Source: Reyranella sp. (GTDB taxonomy: Bacteria; Pseudomonadota; Alphaproteobacteria; Reyranellales; Reyranellaceae). From it: 11,729 nucleotides of DNA. The stretch lies in NCBI GenBank assembly GCA_004296815.1, contig SCVT01000603.1:1-11729 (forward strand), read 5' to 3'. The first letter of the stretch is position 1. Each line of letters starts with the position of its first letter. The notes beneath the pieces are model-generated. The model was given only the letters and a program-made list of their open reading frames with translations. It searched no databases and was not told the DNA's origin. Shown piece by piece: positions 1-7,151 of the stretch. The position numbers were made by a program, and so were the translations under genes.

Positions 1-255
1 CCGACCGCCGGCCTCGACCCGATCGGCGCCGCCCACTACGACGAGCTGGTCAAGGGCCTGAGCCACAATCTGGGGCTGACCGTCCTGATGGTGACCCACG
101 ATCTCGACAGCCTGAACGCCGTCTGCGACCGCATAGCGGTGCTTCTCGACAAGCGCGTCGTGGTAGGTACCATGGAGGAGCTGCTGGTTTACGACCATCC
201 ATGGGTCCGGGAATACTTCCACGGGCCACGGGGTCGGGCGGCTCGGCAGGAGTAG
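1..255 (+). CDS. ABC transporter ATP-binding protein, MlaF-like (C-terminal part, cut by window start)
   Basis: This is the last 84 codons of an ABC ATPase; its start lies outside the window. The fragment opens inside the Walker B/D-loop region (PTAGLDP) and contains the H-loop histidine in VTHDLDSL, about 37 residues in. The tail VVGTMEELLVYDHPWVREYFHG resembles the C-terminus of MlaF, the ATPase that drives phospholipid transport between the inner and outer membranes. The next gene is an MCE (MlaD-like) protein 12 bases downstream and the one after is an auxiliary lipoprotein, so an Mla-type assignment is well supported by context. By family custom the permease (MlaE-like) would lie just upstream, out of view. 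The Walker A and signature motifs cannot be checked here. Confidence 0.88.
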   Translation, partial: PTAGLDPIGAAHYDELVKGLSHNLGLTVLMVTHDLDSLNAVCDRIAVLLDKRVVVGTMEELLVYDHPWVREYFHGPRGRAARQE

Positions 256-267
256 AAGCAGCGTTCG

Positions 268-1302
268 ATGGAAAGAAAATCGCCCTATGTGCTGATCGGC
301 GCGGCGATGATCCTGTTCGTCGCGGCCGTCGCCGGCTTCGTGATCTGGAAGCTGCGCGCCGGCGATCGCACCGCCTACGCCTACTACGACATCCTGTTCT
401 CGGGTGACGTGCAGGGACTGACCAACGATTCGCCGGTCTTCTATCGCGGCCTGCGCGTGGGCCGCGTCGCCAACATCCAGCTCACCTCGAGGGTCGACAC
501 CCAGCGCTCGACGGGCCGCGAGCGGCTGTCGGAGAAGATCGAGGTCACGGTCGCCGTCGACTGGGCGATCGATATCCGCGACCGCTCCTATGCCGTGTTC
601 GAAAAGCCGTTCATCGCCGGCGCCCCGTTCATCCAGATCGTCGGTCGCCTCGACGTCGACCAGGTGAAGCCCAAGAAGAGGCTGGGCGAGAAGCCGTACC
701 CGGAGATCCGCGAGGGCGCCTCGTTCCTGCAGGCGACCTCGACCTCGGCGCAGGAACTCCTGACCAAGGCGGGCGTCACCGTCGACCGGCTTAACGAGCT
801 GCTGAGCCCCGACAATATCGGTGCGGTGAGCGACACGCTGCGCAACCTGCAGACCGCGACCAACGCCTTCGCCAAGTCCGACGGCGCGATCCAGACGACG
901 CTCGCCGAGCTGCCGGGCGCGATCGCCGACTTCCGCAAGACCTTCGCCAAGCTCAACGACCTCTCCGACTCGCTGACCCTGATCGCCCAGGAGGTCGGCC
1001 CGCAGGACGAGGCGACCAGGAAGGCACTGGCCGGCAAGGATCCCGGCGAACTGCGCAAGACGCTGCAGGAGGCGCGCGCGGCGCTCGCCAACATCGACGG
1101 CGCGGCCGGCCAGCTCAGCAAGCTGGTCGGCGACACCAAGGGGCCGATCAAGGGCTTCGCCGAGACCGGCCTCACCGAGTTCTCGCTCGCAATCCGCGAG
1201 CTGCGCCAGCTCACCGCCAACCTAAACGTCATCGCGACGAAGCTGGAGCGTGATCCGGCCAACTTCGTGTTCAGTGGCAAGCAGGGATACACGCCTAAAT
1301 GA
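268..1302 (+). CDS. MCE/MlaD family substrate-binding protein of an Mla-type lipid transporter
   Basis: A 344-residue protein. Residues about 7-29 form one N-terminal membrane anchor (YVLIGAAMILFVAAVAGFVIW). An MCE domain follows at roughly residues 36-125 and includes the typical stretch SPVFYRGLRVGRVANIQL. A long, mostly helical C-terminal region with predicted coiled-coil character runs to the end. In known systems MCE proteins form periplasmic hexameric rings or tubes that pass lipids between membranes, with the ATPase and permease in the inner membrane. The length exceeds that of E. coli MlaD (about 183 residues) because of the helical extension, which is common in alphaproteobacterial members. 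The ATG at 268 is preceded by AGGAG at 248-252, a rather long spacing. The stop overlaps the next start by 4 bases (ATGA at 1299-1302), indicating translational coupling. The exact lipid cargo cannot be read from the sequence. Confidence 0.9.
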   Translation: MERKSPYVLIGAAMILFVAAVAGFVIWKLRAGDRTAYAYYDILFSGDVQGLTNDSPVFYRGLRVGRVANIQLTSRVDTQRSTGRERLSEKIEVTVAVDWAIDIRDRSYAVFEKPFIAGAPFIQIVGRLDVDQVKPKKRLGEKPYPEIREGASFLQATSTSAQELLTKAGVTVDRLNELLSPDNIGAVSDTLRNLQTATNAFAKSDGAIQTTLAELPGAIADFRKTFAKLNDLSDSLTLIAQEVGPQDEATRKALAGKDPGELRKTLQEARAALANIDGAAGQLSKLVGDTKGPIKGFAETGLTEFSLAIRELRQLTANLNVIATKLERDPANFVFSGKQGYTPK

Positions 1303-2036
1303 TGCTTCGTTGGGCCGTCTGCGCGGCGGCGGCTGTCGCTCTCGGGGGATGCAACGCCATCAGCGCGCTCGATTCGGCCGGCGAGCCGACCGACCTCTAC
1401 ACCGTCACGCCCAAGAGCACCTTCGATGCCGACCTTCCGGCGGTGTTCTGGCAGCTCGCGGTCGAGGTGCCGGTCGCGGCGGCCAGCCTCAACACCGGCC
1501 GCATCGCGCTCCAGATGACGCCGACCTCGACCGACTACTACGCCAAGGTGGCGTGGACGGACCGCGCGCCGCTGATGGTGCAGACCAGGATCGTCGATTC
1601 GTTCGAGAACACCCGCAAGATCGTCGCCGTCGCGCGCGAGTCGATCGCGCTCCGCGCCAACTACGTGCTGCAGCCCGACCTGCGCAATTTCGAGGCCATG
1701 TACTTCTACGGCCAGCCGCCGATCGTGAAGGTCCGCATCATCACCAAGCTGGTGCGCATGCCGGACCGCCAGATCATCGGCGTCGCCTCGTTCGAGCGCT
1801 GCGTGCGGGCGCGGTCGGACAAGGTGCCGAAGGTCGTCGAGGCCTTCGACCAGGCGCTGGGCAGCGTGATCAAGCGACTGGTGTCCTGGACCTTGCGCAC
1901 CCCGCCGGTACAGCCGCCGAGCGATGCCGCGCCCTACGACATCGCGCGCTTCCGCAATCCGGCGAACATGGTCATCGACAGCGAGAACTGCCCCAAGGGG
2001 CACGATGCCTCGATGGTGCCCCTGACTGACGAGTAG
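1299..2036 (+). CDS. ABC-type transport auxiliary lipoprotein (PqiC/ABC_trans_aux-like)
   Basis: A 245-residue predicted lipoprotein. The N-terminus has a short hydrophobic signal ending in a lipobox (VALGGC) with the lipidated cysteine at residue 18. The body (for example YYAKVAWTDRAPLMVQTRIV, then RIITKLVRMPDRQIIGVASF) fits the ABC_trans_aux family, which includes PqiC. These are outer-membrane-facing partners of MCE transporters. It takes the place in the operon where E. coli has the soluble carrier MlaC, a different arrangement that is frequent in alphaproteobacteria. Two adjacent ATG codons (1299 and 1302) are possible starts; CAGGGA at 1282-1287 can serve as ribosome binding site for either. 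The gene ends 12 bases before the convergent gene on the other strand. The family call rests on pattern recognition, not on a profile search. Confidence 0.85.
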   Translation: MMLRWAVCAAAAVALGGCNAISALDSAGEPTDLYTVTPKSTFDADLPAVFWQLAVEVPVAAASLNTGRIALQMTPTSTDYYAKVAWTDRAPLMVQTRIVDSFENTRKIVAVARESIALRANYVLQPDLRNFEAMYFYGQPPIVKVRIITKLVRMPDRQIIGVASFERCVRARSDKVPKVVEAFDQALGSVIKRLVSWTLRTPPVQPPSDAAPYDIARFRNPANMVIDSENCPKGHDASMVPLTDE

Positions 2037-2041
2037 GTGGA

Positions 2042-2057
2042 GGCGCCGTCAGGCGCC
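2042..2057. terminator. GGCGCC hairpin between convergent genes
   Basis: GGCGCC at 2042-2047 and again at 2052-2057, separated by GTCA, can form a 6-bp GC stem with a 4-base loop. It lies between the lipoprotein stop (2036) and the minus-strand phosphotransferase stop (2049-2051), which sits in the loop. There is no clear T-run on either side, so it is at best a weak or Rho-assisted bidirectional terminator. Confidence 0.3.
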
Positions 2058-3113
2058 CTTCTGCGCGATCTTCCAGGCGAGATCGGCCATCGCGCGGGCG
2101 CGGTTGCCGTACTTGGTTGCCGTCTCCGACGAGGCGTTGCCGTCGAGGCCGCGCTTGTAGACGCCCTGCACGATGGCGGCGAGGCGGAACAGCGAGAAGG
2201 CGAGGTAGAAGTTCCACGCCGGCACTTCCTTGCGGCCGGTGCGGCGCGCATAGGCGGCGAGGTATTCCTGCTCGGTCGGGACGCCGAAGGACCTGAGGTC
2301 GACGCCGGCATAGCCACCCGACGCGCCGAAGCCTTCGCCGAAGTGGTACATCATGCAGTTGTAGCCGAGGTCGGCCAGCGGATGGCCGAGGGTCGACAGC
2401 TCCCAGTCGAGCACGGCGATGACGCGCGGCTCGGTCGGGTGGACGATCGTGTTGCCCAGGCGATAGTCGCCGTGGTTGATGCGCGTCTCGTCACCCGGCG
2501 GGATGTTCTCGGGCAGCCACTTCTTCAGCGCTTCCATCGGCTCGATGTCCTCGGTCCGTGCCAGGTCGTACTGGCTGGACCAGCGGTTGAGCTGGCGCTG
2601 AATGTACTGGCCCTCGCGGCCGTAGTCGGCGAGACCGACGGCGCGGTAGTCGACATTGTGCAGGCGGGCCAGCACGTCGTTCATCGAATCGAAGATCTTG
2701 CCGCGGTGGGCCGGCGAGATGCCGGGCATCTTCGGGTCGGCGAGCACGCGGCCGGGCAGGAATTCCATTATGTAGAAGGCGGTGCCGATCACCGCATCGT
2801 CCTGGCAGAGCGCGTAGGGCTTGGGCACGGGCACGTCGGTATGGTCCGACAGCGCCTTGATCACGCGGTACTCGCGGTCGACCTGGTGGGCCGAGGGCAG
2901 CAGCTTGCCCGGCGGCTTCTTGCGCAGCACGTACATGCGGCCGTTGCCGTCGGTCACGTGGAAGGTCGGGTTGCTCTGGCCGCCCTCGAACTGCAGCAGC
3001 TTGATCGGGCCTTTGTAGTCCTCGACGTTGGCCTTCATGTAGTCGGCGAGCTTCGCCTCGTCGAAGACGTGGGCGGCGCGGACGGGGGTGAGGTTCTCGG
3101 GCAGCTGGGACAT
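2049..3113 (-). CDS. Phosphotransferase family protein, ACAD10/11 N-terminal-like (APH fold)
   Basis: A 354-residue protein of the aminoglycoside-phosphotransferase/choline-kinase fold. Visible kinase elements are a glycine-rich loop (FEGGQSNPT, residues 42-50), a likely ATP-binding lysine in VLRKKP (65-66), a glutamate in DREYRV (81), the catalytic motif HGDYRLGN (214-221; D216, N221) and the metal-binding DWE (D236). The wording LDWELSTLGHPLADLGYN is typical of the branch related to the N-terminal half of ACAD10/ACAD11. The animal proteins and the bacterial LvaA of levulinate catabolism phosphorylate 4-hydroxyacyl-CoA. An acyl-CoA ligase lies 65 bases upstream on the same strand, which favours an acyl-CoA substrate over antibiotic resistance. 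No strong Shine-Dalgarno precedes the ATG, but the N-terminus (MSQLPENLTPVRA) looks natural for the family. No dehydrogenase domain is fused or adjacent. The substrate is unproven. Confidence 0.85.
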   Translation of the reverse strand: MSQLPENLTPVRAAHVFDEAKLADYMKANVEDYKGPIKLLQFEGGQSNPTFHVTDGNGRMYVLRKKPPGKLLPSAHQVDREYRVIKALSDHTDVPVPKPYALCQDDAVIGTAFYIMEFLPGRVLADPKMPGISPAHRGKIFDSMNDVLARLHNVDYRAVGLADYGREGQYIQRQLNRWSSQYDLARTEDIEPMEALKKWLPENIPPGDETRINHGDYRLGNTIVHPTEPRVIAVLDWELSTLGHPLADLGYNCMMYHFGEGFGASGGYAGVDLRSFGVPTEQEYLAAYARRTGRKEVPAWNFYLAFSLFRLAAIVQGVYKRGLDGNASSETATKYGNRARAMADLAWKIAQKGA

Positions 3114-3178
3114 GGGATTGTTCTAGAATCCGATCGTGGGGTTTTCGAGCCGCCTTTGCGGAAGAAGCCGCTCTGCGG

Positions 3179-4738
3179 TCAGTTGACGTTGCGCTGCTTG
3201 CCTTCCCAGTAGGGCTTGCGCAGCTCGCGCTTCAGGAGCTTGCCGGTCGGGTTGCGGGGCAGGGCGTCGATGAAGTCCACGGACTTTGGCAGCTTGTAGC
3301 CAGCGATGCGTTCGCGCGCCCAGTTGATCAGGTCACCGGCGCCCACGTCGGCGCCCGGCTTCCGCACCACCACGGCCTTCACGGCCTCGCCCCAGCGCTC
3401 GTCGGGCACGCCGATCACGGCGACGTCGGCCACCGCGGGGTGGCCGAACAGCGCGCTCTCGACCTCGGCCGGATAGATGTTCTCGCCGCCCGACACGATC
3501 ATGTCCTTCACGCGGTCGTAGATGAAGAGATAGCCCTTGTCGTCGAGGTAGCCCGCGTCGCCCGAGAAGAACCAGTCGCCGTGAATCGCACGCTTGGTGG
3601 CGTCGGGCAGTCGCCAGTAGCCGCGCATCACCTGCGGCGAGCGGATGGCGATCTCGCCCACCGTGCCCGTCGGCACGTCCTTGCCCTCGCCGTCGACGAT
3701 GCGCAGATCGACGCCCTGCTGGGCGAAGCCGCAGGACAGGAGCTTCTGGGCGTCGGACGGATCGTGGTCGTCGGGCGGCAGCAGCGTCACCGCGCCGGTG
3801 GTCTCGGTGAGCCCGTAGACCTGCTGGAAGCCGCAGCCGAAGATCGACATGGCCTGCTTCAGCAGCTCGGCCGGGATCGGCGCCGCGCCGTAGACGATCA
3901 GCTTCAGGCTCCTGAGGTCGGTCTCGCGGATCTGCGGCGACTGCACCAGGAACAGGATCATCGCCGGCACCAGCAGCATCACCTCGATGCGCTCGCGCTG
4001 GATCGTCTCCAGCACCGTGGCCGGCACGAACTCGCGCATCACGTGGTTGGTGGCGCCCGCGTAGAGACCCGCGACCGCCCAGCCGGCGCCGCCGATATGG
4101 AACATCGGCAGGCAGACGATGTTGGGCACGCCGGGCGCCAGCAGCCAGCTCTTCGACCACTTGTCGAACATGAACTCGAAGTTGGCGTTGGTGAGCTCGG
4201 CGCCTTTCGGCAGGCCCGTCGTGCCGCTGGTGTAGAACTGGACCGCGGTATCGTGGACCTCGACCGGAACGGCCGGATCGGAGTCGGGATGGCGGTCGCG
4301 CCATTCGGCGAAGCCCTGCCAGGTGCCGTGGCGAGGCCCCAGCGCCACGATCCGGCGCACGGTCTTCAGCTCGCCCTGGATCTTCTCGACGATCGGGAAG
4401 AATTCCTCGCCCACGAACAGGATCTCGGCCTCGGCGTCGTTCACGATGTGCAACACCTCGGGAGCGGCGAGGCGCCAGTTCACCGAAACCATGACGGCGC
4501 CCGCCTTGGCGACGCCGAACAGCAGCTCGAAATAGAGGTCGCTGCTCTTGTCGAGATGGGCGACGCGTACGCCCGGCTTGATGCCCTCGTCGACCAGGCC
4601 GTTGGCGACCCGGCTGGCCGCCCGGTCGAGCGCGCCGTAGCTCGTGGTGCGTCCCTCATAGACGATGGCCGCCGTGTCGGGCCGCTGCCGGCCGTGGACG
4701 CGGACGATGTCCGCCAGGCCCACCATCTCGATGCTCAT
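3179..4738 (-). CDS. Acyl-CoA synthetase (AMP-forming, FadD-like)
   Basis: A 519-residue adenylate-forming ligase that should convert a carboxylic acid, CoA and ATP to acyl-CoA, AMP and pyrophosphate. All core motifs are intact: the phosphate loop YTSGTTGLPKG (169-179), YGLTETTG (308-315), FSGD (391-394, ribose-binding D394), the hinge YDRVKD (407-412), GGENIYP (417-423) and the C-terminal catalytic lysine in PRNPTGK (K500). The overall pattern is that of medium/long-chain or aromatic fatty-acyl-CoA ligases; chain preference cannot be read. The frame stays open to a TTG at 4795, but the ATG at 4738 is chosen because a purine-rich AGGGGGAAAG sits just upstream and the preceding residues look non-native. 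It probably leads a two-gene operon with the phosphotransferase 65 bases downstream. It is divergent from the UDP-xylose synthase, with 108 bases between starts. Confidence 0.9.
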   Translation of the reverse strand: MSIEMVGLADIVRVHGRQRPDTAAIVYEGRTTSYGALDRAASRVANGLVDEGIKPGVRVAHLDKSSDLYFELLFGVAKAGAVMVSVNWRLAAPEVLHIVNDAEAEILFVGEEFFPIVEKIQGELKTVRRIVALGPRHGTWQGFAEWRDRHPDSDPAVPVEVHDTAVQFYTSGTTGLPKGAELTNANFEFMFDKWSKSWLLAPGVPNIVCLPMFHIGGAGWAVAGLYAGATNHVMREFVPATVLETIQRERIEVMLLVPAMILFLVQSPQIRETDLRSLKLIVYGAAPIPAELLKQAMSIFGCGFQQVYGLTETTGAVTLLPPDDHDPSDAQKLLSCGFAQQGVDLRIVDGEGKDVPTGTVGEIAIRSPQVMRGYWRLPDATKRAIHGDWFFSGDAGYLDDKGYLFIYDRVKDMIVSGGENIYPAEVESALFGHPAVADVAVIGVPDERWGEAVKAVVVRKPGADVGAGDLINWARERIAGYKLPKSVDFIDALPRNPTGKLLKRELRKPYWEGKQRNVN

Positions 4739-4846
4739 CGAACGCTTTCCCCCTTCGTTGCGCGGCATCCTTCGGTGATTTTGGAGTGAATTCAAGAGCT
4801 TGATCGCCTAGTCTCGACAGCTGACCGCGACGAAGGCAGAGGCATC

Positions 4847-5821
<975 letters not shown>

Positions 5822-5845
5822 GGCCAACGCGGCGATAGCGTCCGC

Positions 5846-6868
5846 TTACTGCGCGGCGACGGCGCGCGGCGGCGCGTTGACGACCGAGGCCTTGCCCGAG
5901 GTCATCTCGTCGTAGATCCACTTGTAGGTCTTCTCCATGCCGTCCTCGAGACGGATGGAGGGGGCCCAGTTCATCAGCTTCTTGATCAGCGTGTTGTCGC
6001 TGTTGCGGCCGCGCACGCCCTTCGGCGCGTCGAGCTTGTAGCTGCGCTTCAGCTTGATGCCGGCGAGCTTCTCGACCATGTCGACCAGCGTGTTGATGCT
6101 GACCAGCTCGTCGCTGCCGATGTTCAGCGGCTCGATGATGTCGCTCTGGGCGAGCTTGATCGTGCCCTCGGTGCAGTCGTCGATGTACATGAACGAGCGG
6201 GTCTGCTCGCCGTCGCCCCAGATCTCGATCTCGTGCTTGCCCGAGAGCTTGGCCTGGATGACCTTGCGGCACATCGCGGCCGGGGCCTTCTCGCGACCGC
6301 CGTCATAGGTGCCCTCGGGCCCGTAGACGTTGTGGTAGCGGGCGACGCGGGTCGCCATGCCGTAGTCCTCGCGATAGTGACGGGCCATGCGCTCGCTGAA
6401 GAGCTTCTCCCAGCCGTAGCCGTCCTCGGGGAGGGCCGGATAGGCGTCCTCTTCCTTGAGCGCGGTCACGTTGGCATCGGTCTGCTTGTCGCCGTTGTAG
6501 ACGCAGGCCGACGACGAATAGAAGAAGCGCGGGACGCCCGCTTCCTTGGCGGCGACCAGCATGTGGGTGCTGACGAGCACTGACAGCATGCATTCGGCCT
6601 TGTGCGTCTCGATGAAGCCCATGCCGCCCATGTCGGCGGCGAGGTTGTAGATCATGGCCGCACCCTTGGCGGCCTTGCGGCAGGGCTCGAGCAGGGCGAG
6701 ATCGCCCACCTGGTTCTCGACGCCCGGGATCCGCTGGTACCACTCCTCGAGCGGCTTCACGTCGACCGCACGGATCTTGGTGTGGCCGCGCTGCTGCAGG
6801 ACGCGGACCAGATGGCCACCGATGAAGCCACCGGCCCCGGTGACGACCACGAGATCATTCTTGGACAT
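5846..6868 (-). CDS. GDP-mannose 3,5-epimerase (plant GME-like)
   Basis: A 340-residue NAD-dependent epimerase. It has the nucleotide-binding GAGGFIG (11-17), the GME signature NLAADMGGMGFIE (75-87), SSSACVY (118-124), YGWEK (151-155), GGREKAPAAMCRK (190-202) and RGRNSDN (286-292). From memory of the plant enzyme, Arabidopsis GME uses Cys145, Tyr174, Lys178 and Lys217. Here Cys122, Tyr151, Lys155 and Lys194 fall at the same constant offset of 23, so the full catalytic set appears conserved. The family converts GDP-D-mannose to GDP-L-galactose and, as a side product, GDP-L-gulose. The start is supported by AAAAGGTG at 6876-6883, seven bases before the ATG. The last roughly 15 residues are an Ala/Pro-rich tail beyond the domain. 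It is divergent from the carbamoyltransferase and convergent with UDP-xylose synthase, suggesting sugar-nucleotide supply. A different sugar-nucleotide substrate remains possible. Confidence 0.88.
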   Translation of the reverse strand: MSKNDLVVVTGAGGFIGGHLVRVLQQRGHTKIRAVDVKPLEEWYQRIPGVENQVGDLALLEPCRKAAKGAAMIYNLAADMGGMGFIETHKAECMLSVLVSTHMLVAAKEAGVPRFFYSSSACVYNGDKQTDANVTALKEEDAYPALPEDGYGWEKLFSERMARHYREDYGMATRVARYHNVYGPEGTYDGGREKAPAAMCRKVIQAKLSGKHEIEIWGDGEQTRSFMYIDDCTEGTIKLAQSDIIEPLNIGSDELVSINTLVDMVEKLAGIKLKRSYKLDAPKGVRGRNSDNTLIKKLMNWAPSIRLEDGMEKTYKWIYDEMTSGKASVVNAPPRAVAAQ

Positions 6869-7151
6869 TCAGAAGCACCTTTTGATCGAAGCGGGTTTTT
6901 TAACCGACTTTTCAACGACTTGCGAGAGTTGGCGCCGCGCCTCGAACGAGCACGCGAGGCGGCCTGGGAGGGATCGGCCGCGGAAGGCAGTTCGTTTGCT
7001 AGGAAGAGGCCGCGCCGTCAAGCGGTCGCCGCGCCGCATGTACTGTGCATGAAAGGTGCGCTGGCGCACGCAAGGTTCGCGAAAAGGATGGTCTGACCCA
7101 AAAATTGATCTATACCAACGACATAGGCGCATCTTCACCCGACCGTACCGC
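6869..7151. promoter_or_regulatory. Divergent intergenic region with several dyad symmetries
   Basis: This 283-base gap separates the divergent GDP-mannose epimerase and carbamoyltransferase genes and must carry promoters for both. Seen directly are: the ribosome binding site for the minus-strand gene (AAAAGGTG, 6876-6883); an imperfect 15-base palindrome CATGTACTGTGCATG at 7037-7051; a perfect inverted repeat GTGCGC-TG-GCGCAC at 7056-7069; and the 8-base palindrome TTCGCGAA at 7076-7083. An AT-rich patch with CTATAC at 7110-7115 could be a -10 element, but no convincing -35 matches it. The clustering of dyads about 70-115 bases before the carbamoyltransferase start suggests operators. No regulator is identified. 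Confidence 0.4.

Noticed and set aside
588..2003. 471-codon minus-strand open frame opposite the MCE and lipoprotein genes
   Set aside because: No recognisable domain and low-complexity composition. Both plus-strand genes have clear signals and family motifs.
2049..3113. Aminoglycoside resistance kinase
   Set aside because: It has the fold but belongs to the ACAD10/11-like branch, and its neighbour is an acyl-CoA ligase.
2037..3212. 391-codon plus-strand open frame opposite the phosphotransferase
   Set aside because: The minus strand carries the intact HGDYRLGN kinase motif. The plus-strand product is Val/Ala/Gly/His-rich with no motif.
4739..4795. N-terminal extension of the acyl-CoA synthetase to TTG at 4795
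   Set aside because: The added residues are not family-like, and a good ribosome binding site precedes the ATG at 4738.
7056..7151. Earlier ATG at 7056 for the carbamoyltransferase
   Set aside because: It would add 32 basic residues before the conserved MTYILGLN start, and would lie inside a candidate operator palindrome.
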